Counted from the first letter of the stretch, positions 22,659 through 34,172 are shown. The stretch is 64,000 nt of DNA from Rapana venosa (GCA_028751875.1 CM054154.1:52898644-52962643); one strand, 5' to 3'. Made by a program: numbers and translations. The notes: generated by a model from the sequence alone, not told the origin.

Positions 22659-23639
22659 ATGACACTAACTGCCAAAAACATGAGAGCTTTGATCTCACAT
22701 GGGTTTTACAACATACCATACAGACTTAAACAACACATTTCAACCTTAGGAATCAACTGCTGCAAAACTAGACGAGGAACCCGTGCTGGCAGACATCATC
22801 GCCTGCGACCCCCTACATCTGTCTTTATCCTCATTTCTGACGTCACTTCCACTACCACCGTAACCAAAGACAACACTGCTTGGCTTCCCTCTGATCCACC
22901 TGCTTCTTCCTGTGTTTATGACTTTGATAAAACGTGTTCTGATAATGTGTATCATGGTATGTATGAAACTGTAAACCCCCAAACTTCCCCAGTTCTTTCA
23001 CCAGCTTCTACACCTGACTCTCAATCCAAACTTTTGTCTGCTCTTCCACTCTCCACATCTTTATCATCACCTTCATCCTCTTCCACTGACAGTTATCCTA
23101 ATTCACCACAGTCATCATCAACCTCTCTACCTCCTTCTAAGATCCTTCACATGTGCTTGTTCAACGTGCAATGTGTCTGCCCAGAAGGTAAAGCTGGTCT
23201 CATTTCTGATTTCATCTCTAAAAAGAACATTGATTTAACATTTCTAACAGAATCCTGGTTAAAACCACATGGTTTAGAACCGAAAATAAAACAACTAACA
23301 CCACCTGGTTACAAAACTCTTTCTCTTCCCCGACCCTCCCGTGGAGGTGGCATTGCCATCGTTTATAAAGATACACTCAAACCTGCTCTTTCTTTTGCTC
23401 TTTCCCTTCCTTTTTCACCTGAATGTTTCGAAGTCTGCGAACTCAACTTCAACACACCTGGCCACTCTATTACTTTCTGCTGTCTTTACCATCCACCTTC
23501 AAGCCGTAAGAATAATCTGACATCTTCAATTTTCCATCAAGAGTTTCAGTCACTCCTGGATCACTACAGCCTCTCTCCCAGAAAGCTCATCATTCTCGGT
23601 GACTTTAACTTCCATTTTGATAACCAGTCTTTCTTCTGA
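22659..23639 (+). CDS. L2-type LINE ORF: N-terminal region plus AP endonuclease
   Basis: First ATG in a frame that is open from 22587; 326 residues to a stop at 23637. The N-terminus has an 'RRGTRAGRHHR' basic patch and a Ser/Pro-rich linker (about residues 100-160). The endonuclease fold follows: 'LFNVQ' (N169), 'FLTESW' (E198), 'RGGGIAIVY', 'YHPPSS' and 'LGDFNFHFD' (about 314-321). This family nicks target DNA to prime reverse transcription. The stop falls just after the GDFNFH motif, so the domain's C-terminal His motif and the RT are in other frames downstream. That makes the ORF a truncated, probably inactive product. It is the longest intact coding stretch in the window. Confidence 0.75.
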   Translation: MTLTAKNMRALISHGFYNIPYRLKQHISTLGINCCKTRRGTRAGRHHRLRPPTSVFILISDVTSTTTVTKDNTAWLPSDPPASSCVYDFDKTCSDNVYHGMYETVNPQTSPVLSPASTPDSQSKLLSALPLSTSLSSPSSSSTDSYPNSPQSSSTSLPPSKILHMCLFNVQCVCPEGKAGLISDFISKKNIDLTFLTESWLKPHGLEPKIKQLTPPGYKTLSLPRPSRGGGIAIVYKDTLKPALSFALSLPFSPECFEVCELNFNTPGHSITFCCLYHPPSSRKNNLTSSIFHQEFQSLLDHYSLSPRKLIILGDFNFHFDNQSFF

Positions 23640-25935
23640 TGTCAAAACGCCCTGTCTCTTTCTTTTTTCGACCACTCCTTTCCTCAGCGGTAAAAAAAAG
23701 CAAAGCACAGATCAGGCCATATTTTAGACTGGCTAATTACCGATGTTTCCCAAGATCTGATCACATCGTAACTATCACTGATGAACTACTTTCTAATCAT
23801 TCCGCTGTTCTTTTCTCTCTAAACTTTGCAAAGCCAATCAAAAAAAAGTATGTCACCCGTCGCAACCTGAAGGCCATAGATATTCAAATTTTCCCTCTGC
23901 ACAAGCTGCTGAACATCTATCACAAACCTCTGACAACAATAACCCCTCTAAAACACTACAATGATGTTTCTACGCCAACTGCTTGATGAGCATGCACCTC
24001 CCACTGACCGTCTCCTGCCTGATAGGCCATGTGCGCCCAGGGTTTACAACCCATGACATCCGGGTCGCAATGCGCAAACGCAGGCAACTTGAGCAGCAGT
24101 GGCCAAAATCAAAACGGAAATTAATAACGCTCTTCAAAAAAAGTAAACAAAGTCAAATCTTTAATTCTTTCAGAAAAAACAAAGTATTACTCTTCTCAAG
24201 TTCTTGATGCCACGTCGATGAAATCTCTCTTTTCCCTCACATCTACTCTTCTTGGATCTGTAAAAGCAAGCCCTCTGCCTTCCATCCACAACCACTCTAA
24301 ACTTTCCTCTATATTTTCTGCATTCTTTTCTGAAAAGTTCCATAACATTCGCTCCAAACTGGATCAGACTCCTTTCCAGCCCACACTTCCTGATCCTCAA
24401 TTCTCTGGCACTCCTCTCCTTTTCTTTCATCCGACAAGTGAGAAAGAAATCATGACAATTCTGAAAGAAATGACTATAAAATCATGTGATCTTGATCCCC
24501 TACCTGCTTCCTTTCATTTCACACTGCCTACCACCCAAATTATACCTCATCCCAAAATAGTAAACTCACTCTTGTTTCAGGAAATGTTCCATCAACCGCA
24601 AAAATGTATAGTCCCCAAAACCCCATCAACTCAAAAGCAGACCTTTACCCCTAACATCTGAAAATATACACCTTTTCCAATCTAACCTTTATTCCCAAAA
24701 ATCTTTAAAAAGTAGTTCTCAAACATGCTCAACAACCCCCTTCTCCCCCAACAATCTTTTCCTGAGTTCAGTCTGCCAACACGTCAAAAACCCCCAGCAC
24801 TGAAACCCCTCCTAGACACCCCCTTAAACTGCTTCTACTTTCCCTTGACTCAGGGGAAAATCTCCCTTCTCACCCCCGACTTATCAGCAGCCTTCGATTT
24901 CTAAGACCCTTCAATTCTTCACTCCCCTCTTCAAAAAACGTTCGGTGTTACTGGCACAGCCCTCACCTGGTTTAATTCATACCTTACTGACCGATTCCAG
25001 ACAGTTGCAGTAAACAAGATTCAATCAATACCTGCCAAACTGGAATGCGGAGTCCCACTGGGATCAGTTCTAGGCCCTGTTCTTATCACTCTTTACACTA
25101 CCCCACTGTCACATATAATAAACCGTCATCAAATCAACCATCATTTTTACGCAGATGACTCTCAGATTCAAAGCAGTGTTACCCCTGAAAATCTGCCTTC
25201 TCTCCTGACAAATATGGCCCGCTGCTTTGAAGATATTAAAAACTGGATGACACAGAACAAATTACAGCTAAATGCAAATAAAACCGAAGCCATGCTCGTA
25301 GGGACCAAACACAAACTCTCTTCCATTACAACAGCTTCAATAGAACTCGGCAATACAAAGTCCCTCTATCTATTGCTGTGAAGTATCTAGGTGTTATCGA
25401 CAACACACTCTCTATGGAAAAATTCATCACCCAGACCTGTCAGTCGTGCTACTATCAATTACGGGGTAGTAGTGCAATTCGAAAGTACCTGTCCACAGAT
25501 GCAACAGTCAAACTTGTCACTTCTCTCATTCTTTCGCGTCTGGACTATTGCAATTCTCTTTTGTCTGGTCTACCAGCATCATCTATCCACTCCTTTCAAC
25601 GTATTCAAGACTCCGCAGCTCAACTATTTCTCAGAAAGAAAAAATCTGAGCACATTACCCCTCTCTTGCGATCTCTCCACTGGCTGCTGAGCCACAGAGA
25701 GTAAATTATAAGATCAGTACCCTCTGTTACAAATGTATCCACAAAACTGCACCCTCCTACCTCTGTGAATGTCTTAATCTGTACACTCCTTCACGTTCCC
25801 TCGGCTCTGCTGCTGATACCTTGTGCCTACAAATACCTAGATTCAACCAATCCACCGTTGGCCGCTGCTCTTTCTCTGTTTCGGGTCGATCGACCTGGAA
25901 TGAGCTCCCTCTCTCACTTTGCCAGAAACCTAATT
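23640..25935 (+). pseudogene. L2-type LINE endonuclease end and RT, frameshifted
   Basis: Pieces in order are a linker with 'TTHDIRVAMRKRRQLEQQW' (about 24055), 'EIMTILKEM' and 'SCDLDPLPASF' (24450-24520), and an RT core with 'LTWFNSYLTDRFQTVAV' (about 24965). Next come 'GVPLGSVLGPVL' (25050) and 'HFYADDSQIQ' with YADD at 25148-25159. The thumb has 'KLQLNANKTEAMLVGT' and 'KYLGVI', and the C-terminal region has 'LSRLDYCNSLLSGLPAS' and 'WNELPLSLCQKP'. Several frameshifts and stops separate them, so no RT can be made, although the catalytic YADD is preserved. The frame is cut at 25935 by an inserted LINE. Confidence 0.88.
25927..25935. repeat. Target-site duplication, left (9 bp)
   Basis: 'aacctaatt' directly left of the nested LINE, repeated exactly at 27194-27202. 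Confidence 0.8.
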
Positions 25936-27193
25936 CATCATCATCAACAGACCCGTGACCTTGGCGGTCGTGGGGGAGACACGAAAGACGATGCCGTGGT
26001 AAGCCTCCTCCATCCATCTCGGTCTTCGGCTCTGCGCAGTAGTGCCGAGTCATTCATCCTGGTCCATTCTCTGATGTCCATCCATGACTTGTTCTGTCTT
26101 CCCCTCTTTCTGCCACCTTCGAGTGTTCCCTGCAGTACTGTTTTTGGCAGAGTGTTGTGGCGGGTGACGTGGCCGAACCATGTCAGCTTTTTCTTCTTGA
26201 CGATGGTGAGAAGGGGTTCCTGTGGACCTGCCAGCCGTGTTATTTGACTCTTGACAAATTCATTGGTCTTTCGTTCTCTCCAGGATATGCCCAGCAGTTT
26301 TCTATGGCATTTTGTTTCAAATGACTGGATTCGCTTTGCTGTTTCAGCATCAATGTCCAGGTTTCACTTCCGTACAGCAGGATAGTCTGAATTAGGGCTT
26401 TGTAGAGCTTTAGTTTGATTGGGAATCTGATCTCTTTACTTTTCCATATGGTGGTGAGTTTTGTCATGGAAGATGTTGCCATGGCTATTCTGACTTTGAT
26501 TTCTGTCGTCGATCGCCCGTCCTTCGTGAGTGTAGCGCCAAGGTATTTAAAAGCGTCTACCTCCTCCAGTTGCTGGCCGTTCATGTAAATTTTAGCAGTG
26601 GCGTTGCTCGTGCTGTTCACAAGTACTTTACTTTTCTCCGAGCTCACCTCCATCCCATATGCTCCAGCTCTGTTCTCAAGTCTGGTCGTAAGATCTTGCA
26701 GCTCTGTGTTACTTCCGCCCATGAGGTCAATGTCATCGGCAAACCGCAAGTTGTTGAGGGGTCTGCCGCCAATGGAGATGGTAGAGTGGAAGTCATGGAG
26801 GGTCTCTCTCATAATGTTTTCCAAAAACAGATTAAACAGGACTGGAGATAACAGGCATCCTTGTCGGACCCCAACTGTGGTTTTGAAGTAGTCTCCGACC
26901 TGATTGTTCAGAAGGACTGCACTGCTTGCGGTGTTGTATAGTGCTTGAATGGTTTGCACTAGTCCTTCTTCAATGCCAAACATTCTGAGGACCTGCCACA
27001 GGCCTTCGTGCCATACTCTGTCGAAAGCCTTCTTGAAGTCGATGAAGTTATGGAACAGGTCTCTCTGATGTTGAAGATGTTTTTCCATCAGGATGTGGCA
27101 GTTAAAAATCTGTTCGATTGTACTCCTGCCTGCCCTGAACCCAGCTTGTTCCTCTGCAAGGTGTTCTGCCTCCTTCTTTAGTCGATTCAAAAT
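25936..27193 (-). mobile_element. 5'-truncated RTE-like LINE nested in the L2 element
   Basis: A 1258-bp insertion on the reverse strand, flanked by a 9-bp duplication. Its 3' tail is a (GAT)n repeat, seen as 'catcatcatc' at 25936 on the + strand. It carries the RT from the 'EEQAGFRAGRSTIEQIF' motif onward and the C-terminal domain, with no endonuclease. Short TSDs and simple trinucleotide tails are usual for RTE-group elements. Confidence 0.88.
26240..27190 (-). pseudogene. RTE-like RT fragment with intact FADD
   Basis: A 316-codon open stretch on the reverse strand. Motifs are 'AGFRAGRST' (about residues 16-24), 'FIDFKKAFDRVWHEGLW' (motif A, 49-65), 'GVRQGCLLSPVLFN' (motif B), 'LRFADDIDLMG' with FADD at 26732-26743 (motif C), 'SEKSKVLVN', 'FKYLGATLTKDG', and 'LLYGSETWTL'. 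The related C-terminal segment 'LTWFGHVTRHNTLPKTVLQ' continues in other frames to about 25960. Both catalytic motifs look intact, but the copy lacks its N-terminal half and endonuclease, so it is not autonomous. Confidence 0.9.
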
Positions 27194-27202
27194 AACCTAA
27201 TT
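27194..27202. repeat. Target-site duplication, right (9 bp)
   Basis: Exact repeat of 25927-25935. After it the host L2 frame resumes in phase ('aattgcagcctcaagacatt'). Confidence 0.8.
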
Positions 27203-27540
27203 GCAGCCTCAAGACATTTATTTCAAACCTAAGATCCCCCCCCTCCTGTTTCATATCAGAGCTATCCCACCTTCACTAACTCATGTCCTATCACCCTGCT
27301 AAAGTATACGACCGGTGTGAGTGTGTGTGCTTGCTTTTGAAAAAAACATTTGACTATTGAAATTTTATTTCATAGATTTTGTCTGTAGCGCACTATGTTT
27401 GTAATATCTGTTTGTTTAAACTATTGATTATTTATCATTGATTGCATGACTGTGTAAGATTAGGTTGAATGCATGCACTTTGATTTGTCTTTGCAAGATA
27501 TAGTGCTATATAAGTTCCATTTATTATTATATATATAAAG
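27203..27540 (+). mobile_element. L2-type LINE 3' end
   Basis: Last coding residues, 3' UTR and the terminal 'ttgcaagatatagtgctata' then 'taagttccatttatt' with a TTA/TA tail. This terminus is shared with the SINE tails at 21350-21412 and 39505-39570. The UTR also aligns with the other L2 copy near 3029-3160. Confidence 0.8.
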
Positions 27541-27615
27541 CTGCTGGACCATCTCTTTTTTTAAACCTGATATTCATGGTTGATACTTTCCATGTGGCCT
27601 TCTTTCAACAGATAT
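27541..27615 (+). repeat. Right flanking repeat of the L2 element
   Basis: Matches 17570-17650 ('ctgctggaccatc', 'tattcatggttgatacttt', 'cttctttcaacagatat'). Confidence 0.7.
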
Positions 27616-28740
27616 ACAGGCTGCACACCCGTATAAAAAAAATCACTCTTTCCTTCTGTTTTTCTATGTGACTCTTATATTCATACCGCACGTATTAAGG
27701 CATCCACAGAATTAAAACCCACTTTTTGTGAAAGACTAGCCTCTGACTCAAAACTCATGTGATTTTGAACAAATTTGGTAGGTTTGAAATTTCTTAATTT
27801 TTCAGCAAACACTGTACCCCCCTCAGCCCTTTGTCGTCTGCTAGCTTCCTTACCGCAATATGCATGTGCTGGGTCAACACTGTAGGAATACAGGCAAACC
27901 TCATTTGATGGTTATTTCCAACTTTCTCATGACTACCTGGTGTTGCTCTATGTCATAAATCCCCAAAACAAGTACACAGTCCTTTTTTCATACTTAAAAA
28001 AATATGTGAAAATCATCATTTTTCCCCACTGCACTCTATAGAAGATACTACCTGACCCCAAAATTAATACCGGTGTGTAGCCTATACTGAAAAGTTTTTG
28101 CCTGGCAATATTTCTCTTGATGTTACTTCTATAGGCAATTCTGAGTACAAGCACACTAACCACAATGTTCTCAAGCCAGTAGCACCTGAGCTATGGCTGT
28201 TTGAAGATATACACCTATGCTGCCCAGGCCTGTATTCAGAGCTGCTTTAAACAAATGGCAACATACTACTTTGGATCACAAATGTGCAAAGTAAATGTAA
28301 ACATACAGATATAGTTTTGTACAGCAATCTAGCCCTATGTAATGGCCAACAGAAATTGTATTGCAAAAGCTGACAGAATAAGAGGCAGTGTTTTTTTTAA
28401 TTAAAAAAAAATCTTAACCTACACCCCAAAACAGGCAATTTTTACCTGTTGCGGGATCCTTGATACATTACCATGAGCACAAATGCACTCAAATCTTGTT
28501 TAAATTAAATCAGGTATAACTCCAAACACTTTAAAACCCATATGTAAAGAAAAAGTCTATTCTTTTACTTCATAACGGAAAAGGAGGCCTTTTTAATACC
28601 AACCCCTTATTTGGATTTCTCTCCCTTGGCGACAGGCCAACAGACTGGTTCTATAGTGATTCAAGCACTCCACTTCCACAGCTAATATCTGGCATGAAAT
28701 AAGGCAATGCAATCCACAGTATTATCCCTTATATCCTTAT
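27616..28740. other. Unassigned interval, no gene supported
   Basis: Over 1.1 kb of apparently unique AT-rich sequence with only short frames and no recognised motif. Confidence 0.45.
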
Positions 28741-30600
28741 TTATGTCCCTTTCTCTAAGATTGTCAGCAATACAGGCAGCCCAGGTTTGCTAGGTCTTCC
28801 CTTTGGTCTCTTTCCATCCACTACGAAGTTCATTACTCTTTTTATGATGCGGTGGTCTGCTTTCCGTTGAACGTGCCCAAACCAGCCCAGTCTATTGCTA
28901 CCAGCCACAGATCTCAGATCATTGACTTTGCACATTCTCCATAGTTCTTTATTAGTGATCCTGTCTTTGCATTATATCTTTGTCATGTAGCGTAGCATTC
29001 GGTTTTCACAGCTCTTCAACAAACGTTCGACGGTTTTTGTGAAAACCCACGTCTCTGAACCATACAGGAGAACAGGTCTAATGCAGGCCTTATATATCAG
29101 ACAGTGTCTCTCCAGTGGGATTCTCTGATTTCCGAGCAGACTTGCCAATTCTTTCCATTTCTTCCAAGCACTCGCAATCCTGGTTCTGACAGCCAACTCA
29201 GATTTTGCTTAGCAGCTCATCATCTCTCCTAGGTAGCAGAATTCGTCTACCACTTCTATCTTCCCTTGTTCAAATTCTATCTCCTTCTTTCCTGCATCGG
29301 TATCGTCTTCACCCTTCTTATTCATACAACTGGGGAAGACAAATACTCCGTCCTCCTTCTTCAGACTTTTGAGCTTTGAGCATGTTTAGTGACACCAATA
29401 TTGACAGTTGGAGCATTTGATCGATTTGTTCCCTGCTCTGCTCTCTATGTGTTCTGCGGTCTTTTCCAACTGTCATTGCTTTGGTCTTGTCAACATTCAC
29501 CTTCATTCCTCTGCATTCTAATCTAGGTTTCCAATAACCAAATCTTTGAGTAGCGTCATCACTGTTCTCAGCTACCAGTACTAAGTCATCAGCATACAGC
29601 AGTTCTCATATCTCTTCTGGCCTCTCCACTTCCCTGGATATTTCATTCATCACGAGGATAAAGAGAAGAGGGCTCAATGCGGATCCTTGGTGCACTCCTA
29701 CTTTTATCTCAAAGCTTTCTGACGTCCCGATTATAGTTTTCACTTTTGATCTGGAGTTCTTGTACAAAAGTCATAACCATTGAGATGGTGTGCTCCGGTA
29801 CACCTTGTTTCCTCAAGGCCCATTTGATTGCCTTTCTGGGTACTCTATCAAAAGCTTTTTCCAGGTCAACAAAGATCTGCGTCAAGCTCTTTTTCTTCTC
29901 CACATACTTTTCCCGCAGTTGTTTCACAATAAATATTGCATGTATGGTTGATTTGCCAGCCTGGAATCCAAACTGTTTTTCATCAATATTGCACTGGCTC
30001 TTCGGTCTTCTTTCCAATACTTTTCCCCAGATCTTCATGCCATGTTCCAGAAGCCTGATTCCTCTGTATTTTCCACATACTAGTGCATCTCCTTTACCCT
30101 TGAAAATGGGAACAGTAATACTGTCTTCCCATTCTTCGGGCATTTGTTCTGTCCGCTTTATCTTCTGACATATTTTCGTAAGTTGTTTTGCTCCTTCCTC
30201 TCCTGCTGCTTGCACCATTTCTGTCACCACTCCTGATGGCCCCGTGGCTTTTCTCTTTTTCATAGTTCGAATTGCTCTTCTGATTTCATCTTCAGTCACT
30301 TCTTATACAGGTCCTTCAACTTTCTCCACTTCCTCAATTGCATGAGGATTCTCAATATTTAGCAGATCATGAAAGTAATCCTTCCATCTCTGCAGAATAT
30401 TTTGCTTCTCAGTCATGATATTTCCAGATTCATCTTTTATAAATTTTGCTACATTGATGTCTTTCCGTTCTTTCCTCATCTTTCGAAACATCTTATGCTG
30501 ACCTTTAGTTGTATCAAGTCCAACAAACCATTCATTCCATGCTTTTTCTTTAGCTTGGGCTACAGCTTTTGTGGCTTCTTTTTCATCTCTCTCTGAATAT
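28741..30600 (-). pseudogene. LINE of the PHD-finger RT type, longer copy
   Basis: Reverse-strand pieces in order are a pre-RT linker ('KGQHKMFRKMRKERKDINVA'), then 'DEIRRAIRTMKKRKATGPSG', 'VPIFKGKGDALVCGKYRGI', and 'FGFQAGKSTIHAIFIVKQL'. The RT continues with 'FVDLEKAFDRVPRKAIKWAL' (motif A), a degraded YADD region near 29600, 'MKVNVDKTKAMTVGKD', a frameshifted zinc-finger region (about 29330-29460), 'LLYGSETWVFTKTVE' and 'LGWFGHVQRKADHR'. It ends abruptly at 28741, short of the 3' end seen at 14425, and starts at about 30600 beside TA/CA microsatellite. Multiple frameshifts mean it is inactive. It is the same family as 13282-14455. Confidence 0.88.
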
Positions 30601-30700
30601 CTATCTATATATAAAATTATATAAACACACACATACATGTATACACACAAACATGTATATATACATGTATAAACTATAATACATACAATGATACATGGTT
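30601..30700. repeat. TA/CA-rich microsatellite
   Basis: Alternating TATA, CACA and ACATGTATA motifs at the truncated 5' edge of the LINE. Confidence 0.75.
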
Positions 30701-30727
30701 ATATCCCATAATTTATTACAGTAAAAG

Positions 30728-30800
30728 TTTTATAGGAGAAGAATATATAACTTCAGCAACTGATGTATGGGTTGTTCTCAGAAACATGTGTGCCATAGGT
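30728..30800 (+). repeat. Arm 1 of a distant inverted repeat
   Basis: Contains 'atgggttgttctcagaaaca' and, upstream, 'agttttata'. The reverse complement of 36190-36265 has the same order and spacing ('agttttata' then 'atgggttgttctcaaaaaca'). The two arms enclose about 5.4 kb that includes the RTE insertion. Confidence 0.65.
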
Positions 30801-30914
30801 GTAACTCACTTGGAATACCTGAAATGTGTTTTGTTTGTGAATGATTGGGATGCTTGTTACATTTGGGTGATGTTTGTATTGAAGAAATAAAATTTAAAAA
30901 GAAAAATGCAAGGT

Positions 30915-30928
30915 TATACTATTTTCAT
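30915..30928. repeat. Target-site duplication, left (14 bp)
   Basis: 'tatactattttcat', repeated exactly at 34159-34172, directly bordering the RTE element. Confidence 0.9.
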
Positions 30929-31239
30929 CCTCGCGCTGGGACTGCACGGCGTAGAGGCGCGTCTCCCGGGTGGTGGATGGGAGATTGCACCGTGGACCAA
31001 CGCAGTCTAAGGGAAGGCCACCCTGACAGAAAACCACTGGCCCTCCAAGTATGGGGGTTGGGCAGAAGGCCAACTACCTACTCCCGGAAAACAACGCAAG
31101 TTACAGAAACTATGAACATCACTTCGATTCAAGCCCTGGGGGGAGCGGGGATAGCTGGCACTGGCATCATGACGACGATGGGTGAAAGCCTGCGGGAAGC
31201 TCACCGTCCGACAAGGTCCTTTGCAAGCCCCAAAACTAC

Positions 31240-32435
31240 CCTTAACATTGGACATTGGAATGTTAGAACAATGTAGAGAGGAGGTGCAGCAGCACAGATC
31301 GCGAGAGAGATGACAGAATACCAACTGCACATTCTCGGAATCAGCGAGTGCAGATGGACAGGAGCTGGAAAAATTAAGCTAGCGTCAGGACAGACAGTGA
31401 TCTACAGTGGAGACGAACAACTACACCAGGGAGGAGTTGCCATCATGATGAGCCAGGACGCAGTGAAGTCTCTCATGGAATGGACACCAGTCAACAAGAG
31501 GACCATTACAGCAAGATTCTACTCCAAATACAGATGGATGACAGTCATACAAGTGTACCACACAACGAGAGGGAAGACCAGGAAAAGGAGCAGTTCTACC
31601 AACTCCAGGAAACAGTGGACGGGTGCAACAAGAACGACATCATCATCATCATGGGAGACTTAAACGCAAAAGTGGGAAATGACAACACTGGATACGAAAG
31701 GACAATGGGTACTCATGGACTTGGGAGACAGAACGACAATGGAGAGAGACTATGCGAGTTTAGCCAGCTGAATGGATTAGTTATCACAGGAACTCTATTC
31801 CCACACAAAGACATTCACAAAGCAACATGTGACATCAGCGGACGAGAAGAGTGAAAAACCAAATTGACCACCTATTGATCAGCGGACAGTGGAGATCATC
31901 AGTACAAGACTGCCGAGTACAGAGGGGAGCAGATGCCAACAGCGACCACTACCTGGTGAAGACGAGGATCAAGTTACGACTCAGCTCATGCAGAAACAAC
32001 AACAAAACCAAGACAAGACTGGACGTTGAACGACTGAAGGACAAAGATATAAGGAAGAAGTTCTGCAACGCAGTGAAGACCAAGCTCGAGGAGAACAGAA
32101 CCGAAACTGAAGATGTAGAAGAGGTGTGGGAACATCAGAAGAACGCCTACATCAAATCAGCAGAAGAGGTGCTTGGCTACAGAAAGGGGAAGAGCAAGAC
32201 ATGGATCAGTGAGAACAGCTGGAAGCTGATCGATGAGAGGAAGCGCATCAAGATCAGAATCAACAGTACACACTCGGAGAGGATACAGAACAGAATGAAG
32301 GAAGCATACAAGGAAAAAGACAAGGAGGTGAAAAGAAGCGTACTAGAGACAAGAGAGATGGATTTTCAGAAAAAGCAGAGAGAGCGCAGAACGCAGCAGA
32401 GAATGGGAGACAGAAAGAACTGTACAGCATTGTGA
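31240..32435 (+). pseudogene. RTE endonuclease domain, broken
   Basis: Motifs in order are 'NIGHWNVRTM' (31247-31276) followed at once by a stop, then 'HILGISECRWTGAGKIK', 'GGVAIMMSQDAV', 'MGDLNAKVGNDN' in another frame (about 31650), 'NQIDHLLISGQW' and 'GADANSDHYLV'. These are the N, E, D, N and SDH regions of an apurinic-type endonuclease that nicks target DNA. Stops or frameshifts at about 31275, 31640 and 31850 break it. A Lys/Glu-rich linker follows to about 32435. Confidence 0.88.
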
Positions 32436-32449
32436 AACAGCTCACCAAC

Positions 32450-34130
32450 CTAGGCACTAGACCAGCAGCAGCAGTGAAGAATAAGAACGGGGAGCTGCTG
32501 AAGAATCAAGAGGCCAGGCTGAGGAGATGGAGAGACACTTCCAGGAAGTTCTCAACAGGGATGCACCGAATGAACCACCACAAGATGACCAGGGGGAGGT
32601 GGAAGAACTAGACATCTCAGCAGAAGAACCAACCATCCATGAAATCAAGAAAGCACTGAAGACCCTCAGGAACGGAAAAGCACCAGGAGCAGACCAGATC
32701 ACAGCAGAGATGCTAAAAGCAGACATTGAACAGACCGGCAAGGAACTGAAACGGATCTTTGACCTCGTATGGAAAAAGGAGACAGTACCAACACAGTGGA
32801 CGAAAGGACTCATATGCAAGATTCCAAAGAAAGGAAATCAGGAGTGTGGAAACTGGCGTGGGATTACAACTACTACCCTGGCCAGTAAGGTGCTCAGCAG
32901 ATCCTCACAACTAATACAAGAGGAGTAGACGCATCTCTCAGAAAGGAACAAGCCGGATTCGAAAGGGGAGGGGAACTGTTTGGCCAAATATTTATACTCA
33001 GGAACATCTTGGAACAAGTCAACGAATGGAACGCAAACATTGTACCCTACACTTCATTGAAATTGAAAAGGCCTTTGACTCCCCTACACCGAGACAATCT
33101 CTGGATCATCATGCGTCAGTATGGAATCCCACAGAAACTCATTTCCCGATGGTCAAGACAATGAACGAAGACTTTCAGTGCTCTGTCATTGTTGACAACG
33201 AAAACAACAGACTGGTTCCCAGTGATTACCAGGGTGAAACAGGGATGCTGCATGTCAGGGGTTCTCTTCCTTCTCGTGATAGACTGGGTGATGAGAAAAA
33301 CAGTGGAAGGCGAGAGAACTGGGATAAAGAGGGACTTCATGAACATGTTAGAAGACCTTGACTTGCGAGACGACATCGCCCTCCTTTCATCAACCATGAA
33401 CCATCTACAACACAAAACTACAAGACTGGAAGACAATGCAGCAAAGGTTGGACTCAAGCTGAATGGACAGAAGTGCAAAGCCATGAAAGTAAACAGCAGG
33501 AACATCGACGGTCCTGAGGGTTGGAGATCAGGAAGTTGAAGAGGTGGAGAACTTCACCTATCTCGGAGCAAACGTCACCAAAGACGGAAGAGGAACAGCA
33601 AGACGTCAAGAAGAGAGTAGCACTGGCCAGTGCGCAGATGAACGATTATCCAACATCTGGCAAATGGGAGACATCGGAGAAAAACCAAAGCATCCCTTTT
33701 CAAGAACTTGTTTTGTCAGTTCTTCTCTATGGATGTGAGACCTGGAAATTAACGAAAGGAGAAGAAGAGAAACTAGACATTTTCCAAACCAAATGTCTGA
33801 GGGGGATCTTCAAGATCCGATGGCAAGAACACATTTCCCAACCAACAGTCTGGAAATAGCAGGAGCAGAAAAAATCAGCCAGGAGATTAGAAAGACGGAG
33901 ATGGAACTGGATCGGACATGTCCTAAGAAAGGACAGGAGTGACGACTGTGCTGTTGCCCTCGATGGACACTGAAGGGAGAAGGAAAAGGGGACGCCCAAA
34001 AACAACATGGCGACGAATGGTAGAAGTAGAGCAGAACGGCGCAGGCTGGAGCACGTGGAACGCCGCATGATGCACAGCTGCAGACCGGAACCAGTGGAGG
34101 AATGATGTTCAAGCCTTGTGTGCCTCCTGG
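32450..34130 (+). pseudogene. RTE RT and C-terminal domain, broken
   Basis: Includes 'LRNGKAPGADQITAEMLK' (about 32668), 'CKIPKKGNQECGNWRGI', 'EQAGFERGGE', 'RVKQGCCMSGVLFLLVIDW' (motif B), and the catalytic region at 33363-33374 reading L-R-D-D where F-A-D-D is expected. It continues with 'GLKLNGQKCKAMKVN', 'FTYLGANVTKDG', 'LLYGCETWKLT', 'NWIGHVLRK' and a C-terminal segment resembling 'ALCASWHRE'. The two Asp are kept while the preceding residues are changed by a local base scramble. Several frameshifts mean it is inactive. Confidence 0.88.
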
Positions 34131-34158
34131 CACAGAGAGAATTAAGGTTAAGGTAAGG

Positions 34159-34172
34159 TATACTATTTTCAT
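34159..34172. repeat. Target-site duplication, right (14 bp)
   Basis: Exact copy of 30915-30928. Confidence 0.9.

Larger units (their letters stand above)
22306..27540 (+). mobile_element. L2-type non-LTR retrotransposon, interrupted
   Basis: Order is 5' UTR (22306-22658), endonuclease frame (22659-23639), RT remnants (23640-25935), a nested reverse-strand LINE (25936-27193), then the last coding bases and 3' UTR (27203-27540) ending in a TTA/TA-rich tail. Without the nested piece the element is about 4 kb. Boundaries come from the empty-site-like repeat at 17487-17655 and are approximate. A second copy lies at 3029-5030 on the reverse strand. Clade assigned from endonuclease and RT motifs, not by a tree. 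Confidence 0.82.
30929..34158 (+). mobile_element. Near full-length RTE-clade LINE
   Basis: A 3230-bp insertion, the usual RTE size, bounded by an exact 14-bp duplication. It begins with a GC-rich 5' segment, then endonuclease, RT and C-terminal domain, and ends in a short tail of 'ttaagg/taagg' repeats at about 34140-34158. Completeness at the 5' end is inferred from size and the early endonuclease start. Confidence 0.88.

Noticed and set aside
22659..23639. A host endonuclease gene
   Set aside because: Endonuclease motifs are of the retrotransposon type, RT remnants follow directly and a second copy exists at 3029-5030.
31310..32435. A host developmental gene of the 'craniofacial development protein' type
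   Set aside because: That name is often given to RTE endonucleases; here the RT, tail and TSD show a retrotransposon.
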